Shown piece by piece: positions 56,161 through 64,000 of a stretch of DNA of 64,000 nucleotides; positions within the stretch are counted from its first letter, which is position 1; each line of letters begins with the position of its first letter. The position numbers and the translations under genes were made by a program. This stretch comes from Arion vulgaris (lineage: Eukaryota; Mollusca; Gastropoda; Stylommatophora; Arionidae). The notes under the pieces were generated by a model, which did not search any database, was not told the DNA's origin, and saw only the letters and a list, made by a program, of their open reading frames with translations. The stretch covers positions 2,354,501 to 2,418,500 of the forward strand of contig CM036760.1 in the NCBI GenBank assembly GCA_020796225.1, read 5' to 3'.

Positions 56161-56215
56161 ATCTTTTTCTTGGTGTTACCTTGGCTCTAGTACTTGATCT
56201 ATTCCTATTAATGGT
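56158..56215 (-). pseudogene. LINE-E short fragment
   Basis: 'cttggctctagtacttgatc' with the preceding 'tttttcttggtgttac' matches the reverse of 60490-60530. About 58 bp only. Confidence 0.6.
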
Positions 56216-56589
56216 GGTGGTTAATGGTGGTTGGTTTATTCAATTGTCATTAAACAGTTGTGTGTATGTAGTTCAAAAGAATCATTCTTCGTCTGCGATG
56301 TCTGGTCTAATACTTTATTCACTGTGGACTACAAACTGAACAGTCAGTTTCAGAATTGTCAGGTTTCCCCAAAGCTTATTTTTCAGGAGGGACATGGGTG
56401 TGTCCACATGATGCTTTTCAGATTTATCAAGAGAAGACAATCTTACAGTATGTTGATCAGTTTGAGCATCTGTCATCTTGTATAGATAGACATGTAATCT
56501 ACAGTGCTTTATGAGAGGTCAAGATGGTGGTTGACTGGTTTTGATAAAATCCTTTAGGTAATTGATATATGTTCTATGACATCATGTAC
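56216..56589. other. Gene-free spacer
   Basis: No recognisable motif in the short frames. Confidence 0.45.
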
Positions 56590-56965
56590 ATCTGTATTTC
56601 ACTTTGAAACATGTTTTGCCTTCCCACATCATGCACATTTGTATTTCACTTTGAAACATGTTTTGTCTTCCCACATCATGCACATTTGTATTTCACTTTG
56701 AAACATGTTTTGCCTTCCCACATCATGCACATTTGTATTGCACTTTGAAACATGTTTTGCCTTCCCACATCATGCACATTTGTATTGCACTTTGAAACAT
56801 GTTTTGCCTTCCCACATCATGCACATTTGTATTTCACTTTGAAACATGTTTTGTCTTCCCACATCATGCACATTTGTATTTCACTTTGAAACATGTTTTG
56901 CCTTCCCACATCATGCACATTTGTATTGCACTTTGAAACATGTTTTGTCTTTCCTCAGTGACATT
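56590..56965. repeat. 47-bp array, 8 copies
   Basis: Unit cacatcatgcacatttgtat, ttcactttgaaacatgtttt, gccttcc. Variants gtcttcc and 'tattgcac' alternate. Confidence 0.95.
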
Positions 56966-57183
56966 ATTATGTGTGATGGAATTGTTATTTTTGGTGTATG
57001 TTTTCTCTAGTCTATCTTCCAACGTCTTACTTCTCACAAAATCAAAGTAGACTAGAGTCAATTGCATTGATACGTTGGTGTTGAGAAACAGCTAATCTCG
57101 CTGCTATATAGTAGTTCGTGTTTGTAATTTATGTATTCTTTTGGTGAAAGTCTGGAGATCTGATATACATAATATTTAATCCC
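56966..57183. other. Spacer
   Basis: Nothing recognised. Confidence 0.4.
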
Positions 57184-57560
57184 TCAATTCTTTGTTCTTT
57201 CAGTATCGTGTTGGTCTATATCGGCGTATGTAGTTCTGCCACGGAAGGAAGCTAAACCACTTTCAGAAAAAAGCGATTCAAAGACACACTCAAGAACTCG
57301 ATGAAATCCTTTTGCCATAGATGTCAACAACTGGGAGAATGGTGATCTAGACAGATCAGCCTGGCGCACACTTCTTCGACACGGTTCTTCGGCCTGCGAG
57401 GCAGGTAGAACAGCACGGATGGAACAAAGACGTCAAAATAGAAATGCAGTAAAACTTCCCACAATTGCAAGCATTCGTTGCCCACACTGTACAAGAACAT
57501 ATATGGAAGAAATATATGTGGTCATCATCACCCGTGATGGACGTGCATCAGCATAATGTA
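57184..57560 (+). pseudogene. LINE-D-type C-terminus with partial zinc finger
   Basis: The + frame reads LSEKSDSKTHSRTR, NNWENGDLDRSAWRTLLRHG, SSACEAGRTARMEQRRQNRN and VKLPTIASIRCPHCTRTYME, then EIYVVIITRDGRAS. 'RSAWRTLLRHG' and 'CPHC' followed by VVIITRDG match 19503-19860. The H-x3-H half of the finger is deleted. No catalytic domain. Confidence 0.82.
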
Positions 57561-58248
57561 GTTCTGCCTGCTAGTTGTGTTGCTAATTTGTTGGTAACAA
57601 ATGGACACTCTAGGTTAGTGGCGTTTGACATTTGTATGTGTATCTAATTTTCTCTTGTCATTACTACTTCACCTGTATATCGGTCGGTGAATGTATGACT
57701 TAAATGTGAAGTTAAATATTAGATGGTGAGGTGGTCAGGTGTTTCAGTGTTCAGAACTATCGGGGTTTCATTATCTCTTGTATTGATGTCTGAGAATGTC
57801 TGATGTACATCAGCGCTATCCAAAGCAGTGCTCGCGGATCCGCAGCGCCCGTGTGGTATATTGCTGGCGCTCTACTACATACTTACAGCTTTAATGCAAA
57901 TCATAATTTCAAGCAAAAATGCGTTTCTAAATAACATTGTGGTTTTTTTTTTCACATACATAATATTTAGAAAACCAAAAAAATTGTAACAATTAAGAAT
58001 TTATGTTATTATTTTTAAAAATTAATTTTACTATTATTATAACTTTATTATTGTTATTAGTAATATTATTGAAATTCTCACATGGCGCCGCACAGTCATT
58101 CGTCAGCTGCGTTCCAATATACAAAAACAGTGGATAGCACAGGCGTACAGTGTACGTGGATGTGGTGTGTGTGTGTTGTTACAATACATCATAAGGTGCT
58201 GCTATTTTTCTGAATTATTGGTGTTACATGTTTAATCATTATTTTTTC
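57561..58248. other. Spacer; possible single hAT-like end
   Basis: 'cagcgctatccaaagcagtg' at 57810 resembles a hAT terminal repeat, but no inverted partner is visible. The rest is AT-rich with long T and A runs. Confidence 0.3.
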
Positions 58249-58447
58249 CTCCGCGTGCCCAACGTGATCGTAGATCGTTGGACGATGGGTGACAAGCCAC
58301 TGTGAGTGCGATTCAATTCCGCGGGCTGGCTGAAAAGCCACAGGTTCTCCAGATTTACGGTGTTCCTGACACCGAACCGACGGGTTACGATGTCCATGGC
58401 ACTGAGCCGAAGAGCTGAAAGCTCAGTGCTTCTGGATCGGAAAAAAA
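58249..58447 (+). mobile_element. SINE1 copy
   Basis: About 199 bp, same head and body as 14448-14652 (B box region 'gcgattcaattccgcgg', 'ggttacgatgtccatgg', 'gtgcttctggatcgg', A tail). Flanks share 'atcatt.tttt' imperfectly, so the target duplication is eroded. After it, 'tgtctgtctctgatcagttt' is duplicated (58480-58565). Confidence 0.88.
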
Positions 58448-58565
58448 TCATTTTTCTTGATATGTAAATAAAGTATGGTTTTGTATGTCTGTCTCTGATC
58501 AGTTTTTGTGAAAGGTGTGCTCTTTTATGTCTGTCTCGGGTCAGCTTTTGTGAAATGTCTGCTCT

Positions 58566-58949
58566 TTCACGCTTCTAAATCTTTATGTCATAACGGTGAT
58601 CCTCTCATTTCTACGTTCTCCTAGTTTGTGAATCGCTGATGTTGCTTCCATTGTTGTTATTGGTAAGACTCTTATATATTAAATCGATGTTCTGAATTAT
58701 GAACTGTAAATAACTTTTGTACAGTTGTATCTGTTGCTGTTACATAAATGTGATGATTCAATATTTCAAAGTTCAGCGGATATATCCTAATTAGATTTAT
58801 TTCTTGATTTCTATACCCAATAACCAATTTGTTCCTTGCATGGTTTTTTCTCTTCATTTTTAAATCCGCACGCGAGTTTTCTTTCTGTATCTTGTATATG
58901 CCAGTCGTTTGTCAAGTTTTAGCACGAGATTACACAGTGTTGTTGTCAT
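58566..58949. other. Gene-free spacer
   Basis: Nothing recognised. Confidence 0.45.
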
Positions 58950-59125
58950 TTGACAGATTGTCGTTATCTAGTGTCAGAGTGTAGTTTCTGCTTGTCGTTA
59001 TCCAGTGTCAGAGTGTAGTTTCTGCTTGTACTTATCCAGTGTCAGAGTATAGTTTCTGCTTGTACTTATCCAGTGTCAGAGTGTAGTTTCTGCTTGTCGT
59101 TATCCAGTGTCAGAGTGTAGTTGTT
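58950..59125. repeat. 34-bp array, 5 copies
   Basis: The unit contains tatccagtgtcagagtgtag and tttctgcttgtcgt. Confidence 0.93.
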
Positions 59126-59294
59126 GTTTTGATTGGAGAAGGAGCGAATGTATATAGAGAATTAAACGTGTAATCTCAGGAAACTATATTAATAGAGAAA
59201 AATTGACGATTTAATTATTTCAGAAGCAAAAACATTGAAAGGTTTTAATCTCAATGGTATACTGAAACAACATACGACATAAAACTACACGTAA

Positions 59295-59530
59295 CCTCTG
59301 TGTGAGCCATAAATGACAGAATACACGGTCCTCTGTGTGAGCCATAAATGACAGAATACACGGTCCTCTGTGTGAGCCATAAATGACAGAATACACGGTC
59401 CTCTGTGTGAGCCACAAATGACAGAATACACGGTCCTCTGTGTGAGCCACAAATGACAAAATACACGGTCCTCTGTGTGAGCCATAAATGACAGAATACA
59501 CGGTCCTCTGTGTGAGCCACAAATGACAGT
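59295..59530. repeat. 35-bp array, about 7 copies
   Basis: The unit contains gtgtgagccataaatgacag and aatacacggtcctct. The overlapping reverse-strand frames are by-products. Confidence 0.95.
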
Positions 59531-59859
59531 GAAGTTTATACAAGAGACAACATTGAAAATATATACACTATTTCAAGCGAACGAAAGGAAGGAATAATCA
59601 GATGCAACAAAGTATTCAAATGAAAAGACAAAGGGTGCAAATGAAGGAAATAATACTTTATTTATTCATTATGGAAATGATCAACAGAAGAACGAGTTTA
59701 AGTTGTACAAATATAGACATAGATAGTGGTTGTATATAGTCACATAATAATGACACTGAAGCTAATAGCAACATAATTCGATATGTACAGCAATTCAGGA
59801 TTATCGTTGAGAATAAATTTGAGACATATTATGCCCATCTAAAGCACATAGTGAATATA
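59531..59859. other. Gene-free spacer
   Basis: Nothing supported. Confidence 0.4.
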
Positions 59860-60010
59860 TTCTGAAGATAGACTCAAATCAGCAGATATATTGTTCATTA
59901 TAAGAAATGTTAATGCTGAAGTGGGAGCAGAAAATTGCAACAATATTTTAGGACGACATGGTTTGGGTAAAACAACCACCATTTGGTTATACAAGTATGC
60001 TAATAGAATC
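59860..60010 (+). pseudogene. LINE endonuclease remnant
   Basis: A + frame reads RNVNAEVGAENCNNILGRHG, resembling the 'GDxNAKVG....LG(R/K)HGxG' stretch of APE-type LINE endonucleases. Stops surround it. Short and tentative; it may belong to LINE-E, whose 3' end lies at 60480. Confidence 0.45.
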
Positions 60011-60224
60011 ACTACGTTTTATGCATGACATTTCTTCGACCAACAGATGAACAGATTATACACATCGTAGAGACCTGGAAGCAATTAAAGTCAACAACTT
60101 GAATGTATCATCCTACAGAACAGTTACTAAAATAATATAAAGAAACTAAAAGCAAACAAAGTAGAAGATTTAAAATAAACTCACAAACATACAGTAGTCA
60201 CGATATTATTTTCTTCGCAGTTGT

Positions 60225-60430
60225 TCTTAATAGATGTAATAACTGTGAAAACAGTCTGAAACTCAGGTGGCACAGCAATCCATTCCTCTCCTGGTTAAAT
60301 TCCGGAAGGATCACATATTTTCCTAATAGTATCTTCCGCCTGACTCAGCCATGATCTGCCTCTCTTCAGTCTACACCCTTTCTCCTTGTAGTTCTTCATG
60401 GAGAGGATGTTCCTTGTTTGCGTTGATTTT
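60225..60430 (-). pseudogene. LINE-R linker remnant
   Basis: The reverse strand reads GCRLKRGRSWLSQAEDTIRK then a stop, PGEEWIAVPPEFQTVFTVIT. It resembles the region upstream of RNase H in the copy at 9082-9960 (RIKRGMSWMAQTERTI, PRGEEFIPP). Confidence 0.5.
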
Positions 60431-60479
60431 TAGATATGATCGTTTGGGATTGCGCGCGAGGATCGTTTTAACATACAAT

Positions 60480-60700
60480 AAAAATAGATGAGCTACTAGA
60501 GCCAAGGGAAGACCAAGAGCAAGATGAATAGGCAATATCAAGACCACACTAAATAAACATGGATATAACACAAGGGCGAGTCATCTGGCCTTGGAACGCA
60601 ACTTTCCACCACAACGCTTAACAGCAAGAGTGGACAAACCAATTCCATCATCCACCTGAGGAAAGGCAATAAACAAAAGACTGATTGATTGATTGTTAGG
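60480..60700 (+). pseudogene. LINE-E 3' end fragment
   Basis: Pieces GRPRARW-type, NIKTTLNKHGYNTRASHLAL, ERNFPPQRLTARVDKPIPSS TW then a stop, followed by an aaaagactgattgattgatt tail. It shows the complete LINE-E 3' terminus. Confidence 0.88.
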
Positions 60701-60704
60701 ACCG

Positions 60705-60830
60705 TCATCATTGCATTTCAGTGAGTAACCATATGTGCTCTGATCTATTTCGTACACAGGAAAATCTCAGCGGCAGACTCGAACTATATAGCACCGGCGG
60801 AGGTGGTCAGAGACAATACACTGGACAGTA
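60705..60830. repeat. REP-D copy
   Basis: 'cagtgagtaaccatatgtgc' and 'aatctcagcggcagactcga' parallel 30895-31030. Confidence 0.5.
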
Positions 60831-60879
60831 AAATCAAAACTTTCGAAATGTGGATAAACTATGGATATGTCACTTCATG

Positions 60880-61563
60880 TAACGCAACAACACTTCATGC
60901 AACGTAACAACACTTCATGTGACGTAAGAACAATTCATGTACCATAACAACACTTCATGTAACGTAACAACACTTCATGTAGCGTAACAACACTTCATGT
61001 AACGTAACAACAATTTATGTAACGTAACAGCACTTCATGTAACGTAACAGCACTTCATGTATCGTAACAGCACTTCATGTAACGTAACAGCACTTCATGT
61101 AACGTAACAGCACTTCATGTATCGTAACAACACTTCATGTAACGTAACACTTCATGTAACGTAACAGCACTTCATGTATAGTAAAAACACGTCATGTATC
61201 GTAACAGCACTTCATGTATCGTAACAACACTTTATGTAACGTAACAGCACTTCATGTATCGTAACAACACTTCATGTTACGTAACAACACTTTATGTATC
61301 GTAACAACACTTTATGTAACGTAACAACAATTTATGTAACGTAACAACACTTTATGTAACGTAACAACACTTTATGTAACGTAACAACACTTCATGTATC
61401 GTAACAACACTTTATGTAACGTAACAGCACTTCATGTATCGTAACAACACTTCATGTTACGTAACAACACTTTATGTATCGTAACAACACTTTATGTAAC
61501 GTAACAACAATTTATGTAACGTAACAACACTTTATGTAACGTAACAACACTTCATGTATCATG
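60880..61563. repeat. 20-bp array, about 34 copies, with 180-bp block duplication
   Basis: Unit aacgtaacaacacttcatgt with aaca/agca, ttca/ttta and aacg/atcg variants. The 60 bases at 61261-61320 are identical to 61441-61500, and neighbours also match at a 180-bp (9-unit) offset. Confidence 0.97.
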
Positions 61564-61797
61564 CCAAGACCGACATTTCCCGCATGTACAGCGACATCTG
61601 AGATGGATGGTCACGTGTTTATTTTAAGCGATGGTAGAATCCCAAAGGCCATTCTGTATGGCCAACCTGCAACTGGTGCTAGACAACATGGGTGTCCATT
61701 ACTACTCGTCATTGGCACCAACATTTGTGATCTAACTTCCAGCAGCATAGTCAACGATATTTTGGAGTGGGTCATCAACGTCAGGAAAGCATGGTGA
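61564..61797 (+). pseudogene. LINE post-palm fragment (LINE-D-like)
   Basis: The frame reads MDGHVFILSDGRIPKAILYG, QPATGARQHGCPLL, then weakly conserved residues. 'GHVxxxxDGRIPKAILYGxxATGARQxGxP' is the region following the palm in zinc-finger LINEs (compare GHVARMPDKRIPKQLMYGEL at 38251). The open frame of 78 codons is coincidental. From 61798 to 61969 nothing is seen. Confidence 0.75.
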
Positions 61798-61984
61798 CCG
61801 GCAATGAGGTATAATTCAATAAGAAAAGAGACAAAATGCTATCGCATATTTAGACAAATGTAAGGGACATTCCAGTCATCATCTCCAGTCACTAGTTTTA
61901 CCTGCAGCAACTAGGCAAGGATTGCCACTCCAGAGTAGGTAACTTCAGCTACAGCTGGCTATGTGATTCAGCACAGAATAATTG

Positions 61985-62150
61985 CGTGACAAAAAACATA
62001 TTGTCTTAGTGAGAGGAAGAGACTGATGGTGTTATGTACGTGACAAAACATATTGTCTTAGTGAGAGGAAGAGACTGATGGTGTTATGTACGTGACAAAA
62101 CATATTGTCTTAGTGAGAGGAAGAGACTGCTGGTGTTATGTACGTGAAAG
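61985..62150. repeat. 52-bp array, 3 copies
   Basis: Unit gtgacaaaacatattgtctt, agtgagaggaagagactgat, ggtgttatgtac. Confidence 0.94.
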
Positions 62151-62264
62151 AACAACATATACAGACTATCTGCGAGATAAAAAAAAGGAAAGAGAAAGTA
62201 GAAAAAAATGAATTTATATATATTTACATTATTTCTGACGCAGTGCGATAAAAACCTTATTGAC

Positions 62265-63115
62265 ATCGACAATGATCACGACGACCAATTAAACAACCAA
62301 ATCAACAAATTGCTTTTTGCGGACGACCAAAGTTTAATCTATGAAGATGAAGATCAGCTACAACATCACATGAATTCATTGCTAGTAGCATGTAGAAAGT
62401 ACAATATGAAAATCAACAAACAAAAGACCGAGACCATGAAAATCAGCAGAACACCAAGCCAAGCAAACATACAAATAGATAACACCAGAGTAAAGCAAGT
62501 TTCTGAATTCAAATATTCAGGCAGCATTTTCACAGAGGACGGAAAACTCGATAGAGAAATAGAGACAAGGTGTCAAATAGCAAATGCAGTGATCTACCAG
62601 CTGGTACCATTACTAAAACACCCAAAGATCAAGATGGAAGTGAAGAGACAGATGATAAAACAGTATTTTCCTACCAACACTTTGTTAAAAGTGCCAAACT
62701 TGGTCTCTTACATCAAAACACCACAGAAAGCTCACCACGTGTGAAATGAAATGCGTGAAGAAGGCAGTGGGGATCACCAGGAAAGACAGACTACGAAATG
62801 AGGACGTCAGAGGCAGACCGAATATATCGAAAGACAACAAATGCAGTGGTTTGGACATTTAATGAGAAGGAAATACAACCAGCCACCAATAACAGTATAC
62901 AATAAAAAGAGATCGGGTACTAGAGCTAAGGGAAGACAAAAAAAAGATGGATAGACAATATCAAGACCACACTAGATAAACACGGATATAACACAACAAG
63001 GGCGACTCATCTGGCCCTAGAACGCATTTAAAGCTCCCATCCCTACGCTTAACGGCAAGAGTGGACAGTCAACTACATCTTCCACCTGGGAATAGACAAT
63101 GGACAATACATTATT
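62265..63115 (+). pseudogene. LINE-E reverse transcriptase C-terminal half
   Basis: The frame NQINKLLFADDQSLIYEDED (motif C, ADD), MKINKQKTETMKIS, VKQVSEFKYSGSIFTEDGKL, DREIETRCQIANAVIYQL (usually YLG where YSG is seen) and HPKIKMEVKRQMIKQ. A frameshift near 62665 follows, then KCVKKAVGITRKDRLRNEDV, GRPNIS, and the 3' end LTARVDSQLHLPPG-type. Motifs A and B are lost to 5' truncation. No tail duplication seen. Confidence 0.9.
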
Positions 63116-63289
63116 TATGAAAGCTCACACACTTTAAAGAGAAATGTATTTTAGCTTTCGAAGGCAGTTCTTTTTCACTGTAATCGAGTCTGGAAAAATC
63201 GGAAACTGGCGTTGATGGGCCCTTACATTTACCTACTGGACTATGAACAATTTTTTCTTATGTCACTCAGACGTCTCGGAAACCAGTTT
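63116..63289. other. Spacer
   Basis: Nothing recognised. Confidence 0.4.
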
Positions 63290-63490
63290 TCATTGCCAGA
63301 GCCGTGCGGTATATTATCTCAGTAGGATGCAAGTCTTCGAAATGTCCCCCTCCCCGTCCCTAAATGTTTTTCTTTAAAATAACCTTCAATTGTAATTTTG
63401 ATTTCGCTGCTTATGCCGCCCACTTACGGGACCGCCTGATGCGGCCGCCTCTCTGTATCATAGCATGGTACCGCTCTGTTCAGTGCACGT
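63290..63490 (+). repeat. REP-B copy
   Basis: Shares 'aaataaccttcaattgtaa', 'cgcctgatgcggccgcctct' and 'ctgtatcatagcatgg' with 13622-13830. Confidence 0.82.
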
Positions 63491-63629
63491 CCACTATTGT
63501 GTTTTCATTACTTTGAGGACAGCTTTGAGAATTTGTAATATTGATATCCAAATTTGTGAAACAAAAGCGATGTCTTTGTACCAACGCGGTTGTGCCTCAT
63601 CTGTAAGGAACATAATCTCCAAGAAATCG

Positions 63630-63757
63630 GATATGGTTCTCTGTGGCTAAATGGTTACATCGAGTTCCAAAGCACGTGAGTTCGAATCTGAACTCCGTCG
63701 TTTTGTTCTCGAGCACATTTTGTCCAGATATCGCGAGTATTGTTTTACGGAGCAGGA
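63630..63757 (+). mobile_element. SINE2 copy, head and early body
   Basis: A tRNA-like head with 'tgtggctaaatggttacatc' (A box) and 'gtgagttcgaatctgaactc' (B box) is followed by 'tgttctcgagcacattttgt' and 'gagtattgtttta', similar to the reverse of 21605-21800. It runs directly into the 36-bp array. A genuine tRNA is unlikely, as the stems pair poorly. Confidence 0.6.
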
Positions 63758-64000
63758 CGTTTCTTGTGTGCAATATTAGCTGTAGGTAGAGTACCAATGC
63801 TGTGTGCAATATTAGCTGTAGGTAGCGTACCAATGCTGTGTGCAATATTAGCTGTAGGTAGCGTACCAATGATGTGTGCAATATTAGCTGTAGGTAGCCT
63901 GCCAATGCTGTTTGCAATATTAGCTATAGGTAGCCTGCCAATGCTGTGTGCAATATTAGCTGTAGGTAGAGTACCAATGCTGTGTGCAATATTAGCTGTA
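63758..64000. repeat. 36-bp array, at least 7 copies, open at the window edge
   Basis: The unit contains gtgtgcaatattagctgtag and gtagcgtaccaatgct. Confidence 0.95.

Noticed and set aside
57805..57850. hAT transposon terminal repeat
   Set aside because: Only one end is seen. No inverted partner or 8-bp target duplication could be found.
61561..61797. Small intact gene of 78 codons starting with ATG
   Set aside because: Residues match the LINE post-palm region (DGRIPKAILYG, ATGARQ), so it is a retroelement scrap.
63633..63705. Functional tRNA gene
   Set aside because: A- and B-box-like sequences exist but acceptor and T stems pair poorly, and the following sequence matches the SINE2 body.

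Overview
The window looks like intergenic heterochromatin-like DNA from an animal nuclear genome. It is AT-rich with no operon structure, and I could support no intact host protein-coding gene. A mollusc, perhaps a gastropod, is my guess. It rests on the mixture of LINE families with APE-type endonucleases and on a dispersed repeat with a 'gtcgtaagaggcgact' core that I associate from memory with molluscan repeats. I checked this against nothing.

Roughly a third of the window is tandem repeat: about 9 kb of satellite at the left edge, then more than thirty minisatellite arrays with units of 16 to 76 bp. Almost all the rest is debris of mobile elements. Local labels used below: LINE-A (44305-47578, nearly full length, inserted into another LINE with a 12-bp target duplication); LINE-B (its host, plus a copy at 14700); LINE-C (at least six copies of a 3' end with an (AAT)n-like tail, one with a reverse transcriptase core); LINE-D (C-terminal C2H2 zinc finger); LINE-E, LINE-F, LINE-G and LINE-H (mostly 3' ends); LINE-R (RNase H domain, (AATAACC)n-type tail); SINE1 and SINE2 (tRNA-like heads); a Helitron with both ends and broken Rep/helicase coding (25603-29743); a piggyBac-like deletion derivative (11708-12610); and a short element with hammerhead-ribozyme-like motifs, present as a foldback pair (22295-22670) and as a 201-bp insertion with target duplications (52196-52396). 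REP-A, REP-B and REP-D are dispersed repeats I could not classify.

Layout. 1-9 kb: 33/39-bp satellite. 9-25.6 kb: LINE tails, piggyBac remnant, SINEs, foldback and about fifteen arrays. 25.6-29.7 kb: Helitron. 30-44 kb: REP-A copies, arrays, LINE-C and LINE-D. 44-48 kb: LINE-A nested in LINE-B. 48.6-50.4 kb: a highly homogeneous 32-bp array. 52-53.3 kb: a LINE-C tail carrying three independent insertions. 53-64 kb: more LINE tails, SINEs and arrays, the last running off the window.

The parts do not act as a pathway. The unifying pattern is that many tandem arrays begin inside, or directly at the edge of, a mobile-element copy. In several cases the repeat unit can be recognised in a non-expanded copy of the same element elsewhere in the window. 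Several arrays also show a second, higher-order duplication of multi-unit blocks.
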